NCBI RefSeq assembly: GCF_008124785.1
Contig: NZ_VNHU01000001.1
Span: 186,001 to 250,000 of the forward strand
Length of the DNA stretch: 64,000 nt
Direction: 5' to 3'
DNA from: Aquimarina intermedia
Lineage (GTDB): Bacteria; Bacteroidota; Bacteroidia; Flavobacteriales; Flavobacteriaceae
Of this stretch, positions 46,073 to 54,067 are shown piece by piece; position 1 is the first letter of the stretch; every line of letters starts with the position of its first letter. The translations under genes were made by a program, and so were the position numbers. A model generated the notes under the pieces. It was not told where the DNA came from, did no database searches, and was given only the letters and a program-made list of their open reading frames with translations.

Positions 46073-46146
46073 TGGTCCCACTTGGGCTCGAACCAAGGAC
46101 CCTTTGATTATGAGTCAAATGCTCTAACCAGCTGAGCTATGGGACC
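46073..46146 (-). tRNA. tRNA-Met(CAT), elongator
   Basis: A 74-base tRNA with a perfect GGTCCCA/TGGGACC acceptor stem, anticodon loop CTCATAA with anticodon CAT and discriminator A. The loop and the G1-C72 pair point to the elongator tRNA; a lysidine-modified tRNA-Ile2 cannot be excluded from anticodon alone. CCA is not encoded. Confidence 0.92.
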
Positions 46147-46293
46147 TAAAACGGAGCGCAAATTTAAGAATTAGATAGATACACGCCAAACATTTTCTGT
46201 ACTTTGAGTACAATTTTTTTATGGGTACCACTTAAACTTTTAAAATCAATGGTTTAGTGCGCGAATCAAAAGGTTTCTTCGTTCGAATTGATA

Positions 46294-46707
46294 TTATTTT
46301 GATATTTCCTGACATAATTCAATCAATACACCGTTCGAGCTTTTGGGATGAATAAAAGCTACAAGCTTGTTGTCTGCCCCTCGTTTTGGCTCTTCATTGA
46401 TTAGCTGAAACCCTTCATCTTTCAGACGTTTTAACTCTTGTTTGATATCGGAAACATCAAAAGCTATATGATGGATGCCTTCTCCTTTTTTGGTTATAAA
46501 TTTTCCAATCGGTCCATTCTCATCAGTGCTGGCCAAAAGTTCAATTTTACTCTCGCCTACCTGAAAAAAGGAAGTAGTAACCGCTTCACTTTCTACCACT
46601 TCTTTTTTGTAGGGGGCAACTCCCAAAAGTTTTTCATAAAGCTTATTTGCTGTGTCTAAATCTTTGACAGCAATACCCAGGTGTTCAATTTTGTTTATAT
46701 GATTCAT
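46294..46707 (-). CDS. mce: methylmalonyl-CoA epimerase
   Basis: A 137-residue glyoxalase-fold epimerase that interconverts (S)- and (R)-methylmalonyl-CoA. It reads MNHINKIEHLGIAVKDLD from the ATG at 46707, then GEGIHHIAFDVSDI and the metal-binding glutamate in VLIELCQE. It is divergent from rbfA. The upstream extension to 46767 carries no family sequence. Confidence 0.92.
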   Translation of the reverse strand: MNHINKIEHLGIAVKDLDTANKLYEKLLGVAPYKKEVVESEAVTTSFFQVGESKIELLASTDENGPIGKFITKKGEGIHHIAFDVSDIKQELKRLKDEGFQLINEEPKRGADNKLVAFIHPKSSNGVLIELCQEISK

Positions 46708-46776
46708 GTGTTTATATTTCACTGAGGTAAAATTACGATTATTATCGTAGACATTCATCTTCATCATATTAATATG

Positions 46777-46784
46777 TATTTTTG
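46777..46784 (+). promoter_or_regulatory. -7 box directly before rbfA
   Basis: TATTTTTG matches TAnnTTTG and ends 4 bases before the ATG at 46789, so the mRNA would start at the start codon. Confidence 0.5.
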
Positions 46785-46788
46785 CATT

Positions 46789-47181
46789 ATGGAAACAAAT
46801 AGACAGAAAAAAATAGGAGGAGTTTTACAGCGAGATATCGCAGATGTGATTCAGCAAGCCCTACGTGATGCGGGAGTTCAAGGGATTTTGGTTTCTGTAA
46901 CCAAAGTTTCTGTGACCACTGATCTTTCAATAGGTAAAGTGTATATGAGTGTTTTTCCACATGCTGAAGGAGATAAAGTGCTAAAAGAGGTTAACTCAGT
47001 AAAATCACAAATTAAGCATCAAGTGGCGTTACGTACCAAACATCAGTTACGTCGTATGCCGGAATTATCTTTTTTTATTGACGATTCTTTAGAATATATT
47101 GCAAATATCGAGAAAGCAGTCAAAGGGGACGATAACCCATTGCAAAACCCGGATTTGTTAGAGCGTCGTAAGAAAAAATAG
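46789..47181 (+). CDS. rbfA: 30S ribosome-binding factor
   Basis: A 130-residue RbfA, needed for 16S rRNA 5' maturation and cold adaptation. The KH-like fold shows METNRQKKIGGVLQRDIADV and VTKVSVTTDLSIGKVYMSVF, and the C-terminus LRRMPELSFFIDDSLEYI. I chose the ATG at 46789, 5 codons inside the longest frame, because it starts the family sequence and has a -7 box just before it. Confidence 0.93.
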   Translation: METNRQKKIGGVLQRDIADVIQQALRDAGVQGILVSVTKVSVTTDLSIGKVYMSVFPHAEGDKVLKEVNSVKSQIKHQVALRTKHQLRRMPELSFFIDDSLEYIANIEKAVKGDDNPLQNPDLLERRKKK

Positions 47182-47227
47182 AAATAATTATACGACCTAT
47201 ACCTAGTTACAAAATTTTTCTAAGAAT

Positions 47228-48430
47228 TTGAAAATATCACTTTACATCGCAAAACGCTATTTATTTTCTCCGGGAAGTAGTAACGCGATTAATATCATAA
47301 CAGGTATCGCTGCGATGGGTGTGGTAATTGGTGCATTGTCATTGTTTCTTGTGCTCTCAGGCTTTGCTGGGCTTAAGGATTTCAGTTTACGATATACTTC
47401 CTTTTTTGATCCTGATCTCAAAATTTCTCCGTCCAGCGGAAAAACACTTGATTTAACACCAAAGGATCGTGAGCAACTACACACTATAGAAGAAATTGCT
47501 AGTTATGCTGAGGTAGTGGAAGAACGCGTGTTTTTGGAGTATAAAAATAAACCAAAAACTGCATATATAAAAGGGGTAAGTGAATCGTATGCACAGGTAA
47601 TAGCTCCCGATAGTATTTTAATTTACGGGGATTGGCTGGGTAAAAATGATTTTCAGATTGTTGCCGGTAATGGGATCAGCAGGGAGTTAGGAATGGGAGT
47701 GGAGCGTACCTATACTAATTTTTTGGGAATTTATGTACCAAAACCCGGTAAGGGAATTCCAAGTGATGCTTCAAAGGCTTTTAGAAAACAACGTGTTGTT
47801 CCTATAGGAATTTATAGCGTGAATGAGGAGTTGGATGCAAAATATGTGTTTTCAACTATTGGAATGGCACGCAACTTATTAGCGTTGTCAGAAAATCAGG
47901 TTTCTGCAATCGAAATCAAATTAAAAAATGAGACAGGAGAGTCCGAAGCCGTAACTAAGCTGGCTACTATTTTTGAAGATCGTGCTATTATTAAAAATAG
48001 AGTTCAACTCAATGAGACTTTGTATCGTATGCTAAATACCGAAAACTTAGTTTCTTATCTGGTGATAACATTAATAGCTGTCATAGCATTATTTAACGTT
48101 GCAGGTGCAATCATTATGATGATTATTGATAAAAAAGGGAATATTAAGACGCTATACAATTTAGGAACTTCCTTACCCGAATTAAAGAGAATATTTCTTT
48201 ATCAAGGGTTATTAATGACGGTATTGGGAACCATACTTGGATTATTTTTAGGACTCATTTTAATCCTTGCGCAACAGCATTATGGATTACTGATGATTAC
48301 ACCAAGCCTGGCATACCCAACACGAATTACACCCTTAAGTTTTATCGTTGTATTTCTTACGATTACCACGATAGGTGGTGTCGCCTCCTATCTTGCATCA
48401 AGTAGAATAAATCAAAAGCTTTTGCGATAA
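47228..48430 (+). CDS. FtsX-like ABC transporter permease
   Basis: A 400-residue membrane protein of the LolC/LolE-FtsX group. It begins with TTG (LKISLYIAKRYLFSPGSSNA), has a membrane helix near residues 25-45 and a large periplasmic domain, and three C-terminal helices (about 275-390) with the FtsX-type segment. It may export lipoproteins or other substrates; its ATPase is not adjacent. It follows rbfA by 46 bases. Confidence 0.87.
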   Translation: MKISLYIAKRYLFSPGSSNAINIITGIAAMGVVIGALSLFLVLSGFAGLKDFSLRYTSFFDPDLKISPSSGKTLDLTPKDREQLHTIEEIASYAEVVEERVFLEYKNKPKTAYIKGVSESYAQVIAPDSILIYGDWLGKNDFQIVAGNGISRELGMGVERTYTNFLGIYVPKPGKGIPSDASKAFRKQRVVPIGIYSVNEELDAKYVFSTIGMARNLLALSENQVSAIEIKLKNETGESEAVTKLATIFEDRAIIKNRVQLNETLYRMLNTENLVSYLVITLIAVIALFNVAGAIIMMIIDKKGNIKTLYNLGTSLPELKRIFLYQGLLMTVLGTILGLFLGLILILAQQHYGLLMITPSLAYPTRITPLSFIVVFLTITTIGGVASYLASSRINQKLLR

Positions 48431-48446
48431 GTATATCGGTAAGAAA

Positions 48447-49439
48447 TCAGGAAAAAACAAAGTCATTAAATTTCTCCTCAATTTCTTCAAATACATCAAA
48501 TACATCTTGCGATGCATCATTGGTAACCATTTTGGTTCTGTATTCTTTAAAATGCGGAATTCCTTTAAAATAATTGGTGTAATGACGTCTGGTTTCAAAT
48601 ACTCCCAATTTTTCGCCTTTCCAATCAATGGCCATTTGCAAATGCCGTCTGGCAGCGTCTACACGTTCTTGAATAGTAGGTGGTGGCAGGTGTTCACCGG
48701 TTTTGAAATAATGTTTTACTTCTTTAAAAAACCAAGGATATCCAATGCTTGCCCGTCCGATCATAGCACCATCTAAGCCGTACTGATCTCGCATTAACAT
48801 GGCGCGTTCAGGGGTATCGACATCACCATTGCCAAAAACCGGTATGTGCATACGTGGGTTATTCTTTACTTCGGCGATAGGAGCCCAGTCTGCCGAACCC
48901 TTATACATCTGTGCGCGTGTTCGACCGTGGATAGCAATAGCTTTTGTCCCTACATCCTGAAGTCGTTCTGCTACTTCCACAATTTTGATAGAATCATGAT
49001 CCCATCCCAATCGGGTCTTTACGGTGATTGGTAAGTTGGTATGTTTCACCATCGCCTCGGTTAGTGAGACCATTAAATCGATGTCTTTTAAAATTCCGGC
49101 ACCGGCACCTTTACTCACTACTTTTTTTACAGGGCATCCAAAATTGATGTCAATAATATCGGGATTTGAAGCTTCAACAATCTCAACTGACTTAAGCATG
49201 GATTCCAAATTTGCACCAAAGATTTGGATACCTACCGGACGCTCTTTTTCATAAATATCTAATTTCATGACGCTCTTTGCGGCATCACGAATCAAGCCTT
49301 CAGAAGAGATAAACTCAGTATACACAACATCAGCTCCCTGTTCCTTACAAAGAGCTCTAAAAGGCGGATCACTTACATCTTCCATGGGTGCTAATAGCAA
49401 CGGAAATTCACCTACATTAATATCACCTATTTTTGCCAA
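48447..49439 (-). CDS. dusB: tRNA-dihydrouridine synthase B
   Basis: A 330-residue DusB-type flavoenzyme that reduces uridine in tRNA. The FMN barrel shows LLLAPMEDVSDPPFRALCK, the catalytic Cys102 in INFGCPVKKV, and the C-terminal tRNA-binding helices. The start is a TTG at 49439, since no ATG lies upstream in frame near the family start. It is convergent with the FtsX-like permease. Confidence 0.93.
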   Translation of the reverse strand: MAKIGDINVGEFPLLLAPMEDVSDPPFRALCKEQGADVVYTEFISSEGLIRDAAKSVMKLDIYEKERPVGIQIFGANLESMLKSVEIVEASNPDIIDINFGCPVKKVVSKGAGAGILKDIDLMVSLTEAMVKHTNLPITVKTRLGWDHDSIKIVEVAERLQDVGTKAIAIHGRTRAQMYKGSADWAPIAEVKNNPRMHIPVFGNGDVDTPERAMLMRDQYGLDGAMIGRASIGYPWFFKEVKHYFKTGEHLPPPTIQERVDAARRHLQMAIDWKGEKLGVFETRRHYTNYFKGIPHFKEYRTKMVTNDASQDVFDVFEEIEEKFNDFVFS

Positions 49440-49682
49440 ATCAAATTCTCTTTAGTTTATATTTAGATACACGACTGTCTTTTGTCTTTGTTTCATCAAA
49501 CATCTTAAAACACACAGCCACTATCCCGCAAAAATACAAATATTCAGGAAGACTACGTATAAAATCTCTTTTCCGAAAAACTTAACAATTCCTCTTAAAA
49601 TGGTGCAAATTAACAAGTACTTGTGAGCTTTGATTCTTAAAAACATGCAGTTTTGCATCTACATACTTATAAAACAAATTAT

Positions 49683-50522
49683 ATGCCAATCAAAAACCTG
49701 CTTATTTATTCGTTATTCTTTTCATTTTTTTATGGAGCTGCCCAAACAGATTCTCTTCTTGTTGAAAAGAAAGAAAAACAACATTTATATAATTACAATT
49801 TCAAATACGAACTTCCGATAACTGCGGTAGCTGCCGGAGTTACTTTGTTTAACTTTACAAAAATTTATAGCAAAGATCGGGTGCCAGATGAGCGGGTAAT
49901 GCGCATAGACCGTAATGATGTCAATCGATTTGATCGAGGTGCTGCCGGTAATTTTGATGAAGATGCCGAAAAAATAAGTGATATGATTTTTTATGGATCA
50001 GTTCCTGTACCATTGCTTGTCTTTGGGCTCGATCCTAAAATTAGAAAAGATTATTTACGCGTTAGTCTACTATATCTTCAGGCCATGTCATTTACCGGAG
50101 TAGTCTATAGTACCTCCCATCAGCTTAATGATCGACGCAGACCTTATGTGTACAATACAGAATTAGATATCTCTGAGAGAACACGAGGGGCCTCTCAAAA
50201 CTCATTTATTGCCGGCCACCCTGCACTTGTAGGTACGGCGACGTTTTTTATGGCTAAGGTATATGCAGATTATCATCCGGATTCAGCCTTTAAATGGGTT
50301 ATGTATGGACTTGCCGGTGCTTCTACCTATGCTACTGCACATTTAAGAGTAAAGGCCGGGCAACATTTTCCTACCGATGCGATTGTAGGGAGCGTGGTTG
50401 GTGCAGCTTCAGGTTTTCTTGTTCCTTATTTTCATAAAAATAAATTGTTTAAAGATCCTAATCTTGGGTTAATGCCTATTACAGGTGAGTATCATGGTTT
50501 AAGTCTATCGTATACCTTCTAA
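49683..50522 (+). CDS. PAP2 family phosphatase
   Basis: A 279-residue protein with a signal peptide-like N-terminus (MPIKNLLIYSLFFSFFYGAAQ) and the PAP2 motifs in order: LNDRRRPY, SFIAGHPALVG (the usual PSGH is changed to IAGH) and LRVKAGQHFPTDAIVG. It probably dephosphorylates a lipid such as undecaprenyl pyrophosphate or a phosphatidate. I preferred the ATG at 49683 over 49653. A terminator follows. Confidence 0.88.
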   Translation: MPIKNLLIYSLFFSFFYGAAQTDSLLVEKKEKQHLYNYNFKYELPITAVAAGVTLFNFTKIYSKDRVPDERVMRIDRNDVNRFDRGAAGNFDEDAEKISDMIFYGSVPVPLLVFGLDPKIRKDYLRVSLLYLQAMSFTGVVYSTSHQLNDRRRPYVYNTELDISERTRGASQNSFIAGHPALVGTATFFMAKVYADYHPDSAFKWVMYGLAGASTYATAHLRVKAGQHFPTDAIVGSVVGAASGFLVPYFHKNKLFKDPNLGLMPITGEYHGLSLSYTF

Positions 50523-50549
50523 ACTAACACAACATAACACAACACTCTC

Positions 50550-50590
50550 ACCGGATAGCGAATTATTTTTGCTGTCCGGTTTTATTTTTA
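50550..50590 (+). terminator. terminator of the PAP2 gene
   Basis: Arms ACCGGATAGC (50550-50559) and GCTGTCCGGT (50571-50580) with one G-U pair, then a T-rich stretch on the plus strand. Confidence 0.8.
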
Positions 50591-50665
50591 GTCATGTTTA
50601 GATTAAATCAGTATCTTATAACATAAATGAATTGCGTCTGATGATCAAGATGCTATGAAATCGAT

Positions 50666-50673
50666 TATATTTG
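50666..50673 (+). promoter_or_regulatory. -7 box of lepA
   Basis: TATATTTG matches TAnnTTTG, giving a leader of about 115 nt before lepA. No riboswitch is recognised in the leader. Confidence 0.45.
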
Positions 50674-50794
50674 CAAACTGAAAGATCAGATAGTATCACA
50701 GCTTTTTGCTGCGACAAATATTTTAATCGGATCTATACGTAACATACATCACTAGTTCAATGTATCTGCATTAAACCGGTGTAATTAGAGAAGG

Positions 50795-52591
50795 ATGAAG
50801 AACATAAGAAACTTTTGTATTATAGCACATATCGATCATGGTAAAAGTACGTTGGCTGACAGGCTTTTGGATTTTACCGGATCTGTTACCGCTCGTGAGG
50901 CACAGGCACAGTTATTAGACAGTATGGATCTTGAACGCGAACGTGGAATTACAATCAAGAGTCATGCAATCCAAATGGATTATACCTATAAAGGGGAACA
51001 GTATATACTCAACTTAATTGATACACCGGGACACGTAGATTTTTCCTATGAAGTTTCCCGTTCAATTGCGGCTTGTGAAGGTGCTTTGCTAATTGTTGAT
51101 GCTGCCCAAAGCATTCAGGCACAAACTATATCAAATTTATACTTAGCACTGGAAAATGATCTTGAGATTATACCGGTGTTGAATAAAGTAGATTTACCTA
51201 GTGCAAATCCTGAAGAGGTAACCGATGATATCGTCGATCTTTTGGGTTGTGATGCTTCGGATGTGATACCTGCCAGTGCAAAAACCGGTATTGGTATTGA
51301 AGAGATTCTTACGGCAATTATTGAGAGAGTTCCTGCACCAAAAGGCAACCCGGATGAATCGTTGCAAGCCTTAATTTTTGACTCTGTGTATAATCCTTTT
51401 CGTGGTGTTGAAACCTACTTTAGAGTAATGAACGGAGAAATCCGTAAAGGACAGCAAATTAAATTTGTCGCTACGGGCAAGAGTTATTTTGCAGATGAGA
51501 TCGGTACGTTAAAACTTAAACAAGTTCCGAAGCAGGTTATTAAAACAGGCGATGTTGGTTATTTAATTACAGGAATCAAAGATGCCAGAGAGGTCAAAGT
51601 GGGAGATACAGTAACAGATACAAAAAGTCCAACCAAAAATGCAATTGGGGGTTTTGAAGATGTTAAACCAATGGTTTTTGCAGGGATCTATCCTGTAGAC
51701 ACAGAGGACTATGAAGAACTGCGGTCGTCAATGGAAAAGCTTCAGTTAAATGATGCGTCTTTAGTATTTGTCCCTGAAAGTTCTGCGGCACTTGGTTTTG
51801 GTTTTAGATGTGGGTTCTTAGGAATGCTGCATATGGAAATTATACAGGAGCGGTTAGAGCGTGAGTTTAATATGACAGTTATCACAACGGTGCCTAACGT
51901 GTCGTATCATGCCTTTACCAACAAAGAACCCGATGAAGTTATCATCGTTAATAACCCATCGGATCTGCCGGAACCTTCTACGCTAAACAGAGTTGAGGAA
52001 CCCTATATTAAAGCGACCATTATTACAAAATCTGACTTTGTAGGTTCTGTAATGTCGTTGTGTATTGAAAAACGAGGAGAGATTACAAATCAAACCTATC
52101 TAACCACTGAGCGGGTCGAATTGAGCTTTGATATGCCCCTTGCCGAAATTGTTTTTGACTTTTATGATCGTTTGAAAACAGTTTCCAAAGGCTATGCTTC
52201 GTTTGATTATTCTCCTATTGGCTTACGTGAATCCAAACTGGTAAAAGTTGATATTCTATTAAATGGAAATACGGTAGATGCACTGTCAGCATTATTGCAT
52301 AAGGATAATGCTTACGAAATAGGAAAGAAAATTTGTGAGAAGCTAAAAGAGCTCATCCCGAGACAGCAATTTGATATTCCTATCCAAGCAGCTATTGGAG
52401 CTAAATTTATAGCGCGTGAAACGGTGAAAGCATTACGTAAAGATGTAACAGCAAAATGTTATGGTGGAGATATCTCACGTAAGCGTAAATTACTGGAAAA
52501 ACAGAAAAAAGGAAAGAAACGTATGCGTCAGGTAGGTAATGTGGAGATTCCGCAAGAAGCCTTTATGGCCGTTTTAAAGCTGAATGATTAA
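50795..52591 (+). CDS. lepA: elongation factor 4
   Basis: A 598-residue EF4 GTPase that acts on the ribosome during translation. The GTP-binding P-loop is [10 protein letters not shown] (10-19) with DTPGHVDF and NKVD further on, and the C-terminal LepA-specific domain ends [20 protein letters not shown]. The length is standard. Confidence 0.97.
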   Translation: MKNIRNFCIIAHIDHGKSTLADRLLDFTGSVTAREAQAQLLDSMDLERERGITIKSHAIQMDYTYKGEQYILNLIDTPGHVDFSYEVSRSIAACEGALLIVDAAQSIQAQTISNLYLALENDLEIIPVLNKVDLPSANPEEVTDDIVDLLGCDASDVIPASAKTGIGIEEILTAIIERVPAPKGNPDESLQALIFDSVYNPFRGVETYFRVMNGEIRKGQQIKFVATGKSYFADEIGTLKLKQVPKQVIKTGDVGYLITGIKDAREVKVGDTVTDTKSPTKNAIGGFEDVKPMVFAGIYPVDTEDYEELRSSMEKLQLNDASLVFVPESSAALGFGFRCGFLGMLHMEIIQERLEREFNMTVITTVPNVSYHAFTNKEPDEVIIVNNPSDLPEPSTLNRVEEPYIKATIITKSDFVGSVMSLCIEKRGEITNQTYLTTERVELSFDMPLAEIVFDFYDRLKTVSKGYASFDYSPIGLRESKLVKVDILLNGNTVDALSALLHKDNAYEIGKKICEKLKELIPRQQFDIPIQAAIGAKFIARETVKALRKDVTAKCYGGDISRKRKLLEKQKKGKKRMRQVGNVEIPQEAFMAVLKLND

Positions 52592-52613
52592 TTCTTAAGT
52601 AAGGTCATTATAG

Positions 52614-52647
52614 AAAAGCTGTTTTAGTATGTGCTAAAACAGCTTTT
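52614..52647 (+). terminator. terminator of lepA
   Basis: A 14-bp stem AAAAGCTGTTTTAG / CTAAAACAGCTTTT followed by T on the plus strand. It also faces the HAD hydrolase gene and could act in both directions. Confidence 0.85.
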
Positions 52648-52657
52648 TCAATTTATT

Positions 52658-53479
52658 TTAAACGGGAGCTTGTGTTGTAAGCTTTGCCTCCAATACTTTT
52701 TCCAGAATGCGCTCTACACCATAGTTATCGTTACTCTCGGTACTATAGTTGGCGGCTTTAAGGATATTGGGATGAGCATTTTTCATCGCAAAACTATAAG
52801 TTGCAGCCTCCATCATTTCCAGATCATTATTGTAATCTCCAAACACCATCGTTTGCTCGGCGGTTATATTTAGAAGTTTTTGTAATTTTTGAAGAGCGTT
52901 TCCTTTGTTAGCTTGAGTATGGGAAAGATCCAGCCAGATTTTACCGGATACTTTTACTTTTAATTCCCTTTCTAGATGTTGCAATTGTGGATATACATGC
53001 GTTTCAGTACCTTTGATATTACAAATTGCCAGTTTTAATATTTGGTCGTCTATCTGAGTCAAATCTTCTATGATCTCGTAGCGCTCATAAAATTCTGAAA
53101 ATAACTCAAGAAATTCAGGACCATGGTCATTTAAGTAAGCTGTTTTTCGTCCGCAAACAATAAGTTGCGAACCTTGTATTTTTTGAATCTGCTGTAGTAA
53201 TTCAAGATATTTTTCCTTCTTGATTTCGATAACACCCAGCTCTTTATCTTGATGCATTAGCAAAGCTCCATTTTCAGCAATGAAATATAAGTCCTTTTTA
53301 AGAGAAGCCAATTTATGGGCGAGACTATAATACTGTCTTCCGCTGGCAGCCACGAAGGTTACACCTTGAGCGTTAAGGGCGTGATATACGTCGTAAAATC
53401 TAGTGCTTACCTGATCTTGAGAATTAAGTAAGGTGCCATCCATATCGGTAGCGATAAGCTGTATTTGGGATAAATCCAT
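52658..53479 (-). CDS. Cof-type HAD-IIB hydrolase
   Basis: A 273-residue phosphatase. Motif I is IATDMDGTLLNSQ (about 9-21), the cap is of the IIB type, and motif IV is GDYNNDLEMMEAA. It probably acts on sugar phosphates or phosphorylated cofactors; the substrate is not readable. It lies 56 bases after the membrane protein gene on the same strand. Confidence 0.92.
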   Translation of the reverse strand: MDLSQIQLIATDMDGTLLNSQDQVSTRFYDVYHALNAQGVTFVAASGRQYYSLAHKLASLKKDLYFIAENGALLMHQDKELGVIEIKKEKYLELLQQIQKIQGSQLIVCGRKTAYLNDHGPEFLELFSEFYERYEIIEDLTQIDDQILKLAICNIKGTETHVYPQLQHLERELKVKVSGKIWLDLSHTQANKGNALQKLQKLLNITAEQTMVFGDYNNDLEMMEAATYSFAMKNAHPNILKAANYSTESNDNYGVERILEKVLEAKLTTQAPV

Positions 53480-53534
53480 AGACGTTTAGATAGAAGCACA
53501 GAGCAATGAAAATATTAAAGATGCTCTATCGTAA

Positions 53535-53996
53535 TTAAAACCAATTAGACCAAGGGATTCTGGATAACATAAGAACTGCAGCTATGGTATAAAAAATGGC
53601 TAAAGTCTTCAACTTAGGTGTAGAAGTCAGTTTTTTCTTATGTTTTGAGTAACCGATAGTGATAAACGCAATCATCAAAATCATAATTAAAGGATGCTCT
53701 ACGTTGTATAATCTTAGGGTGGCGTTTTTCATGATTTCACCCATAGAGTGCGTTCCCGAAAACCATACTACCAGGGGCGATACAAATAATAAAACAATAC
53801 CGATTAGAAGTTGAATGTGACTTGTAATTAAGGCGAATAAAGAGATGCGAAAATCTTTTGGGGTATATTCACGTTTACTAATAACACCGATGATCGCATT
53901 GATGGTTGCTAAGAGCACTACCAGGACTACTAGATAGGCCCAATAGGAATGAAGAATTTGAATAGCTTCGTACATAGTTGATATAATTTTACTCAA
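53535..53996 (-). CDS. four-helix membrane protein of unknown function
   Basis: A 153-residue protein with four predicted membrane helices. Histidines at LHSYW, TSHIQ, GTHSM and VEHPL could ligate heme, but no cytochrome b motif is complete, so I do not assign a family. It lies upstream of the HAD hydrolase and may be co-transcribed. Confidence 0.7.
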   Translation of the reverse strand: MSKIISTMYEAIQILHSYWAYLVVLVVLLATINAIIGVISKREYTPKDFRISLFALITSHIQLLIGIVLLFVSPLVVWFSGTHSMGEIMKNATLRLYNVEHPLIMILMIAFITIGYSKHKKKLTSTPKLKTLAIFYTIAAVLMLSRIPWSNWF

Positions 53997-54016
53997 AGAT
54001 ACTCATATTGCATAAA

Positions 54017-54045
54017 AAAACCTCACTCGGTAAGAGTGAGGTTTT
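54017..54045 (-). terminator. terminator of the TonB receptor gene
   Basis: A 12-bp stem AAAACCTCACTC / GAGTGAGGTTTT with a run of T on the minus strand, 23 bases past the receptor stop. Confidence 0.9.
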
Positions 54046-54067
54046 AAAGATATTATTTTCGTTATTT

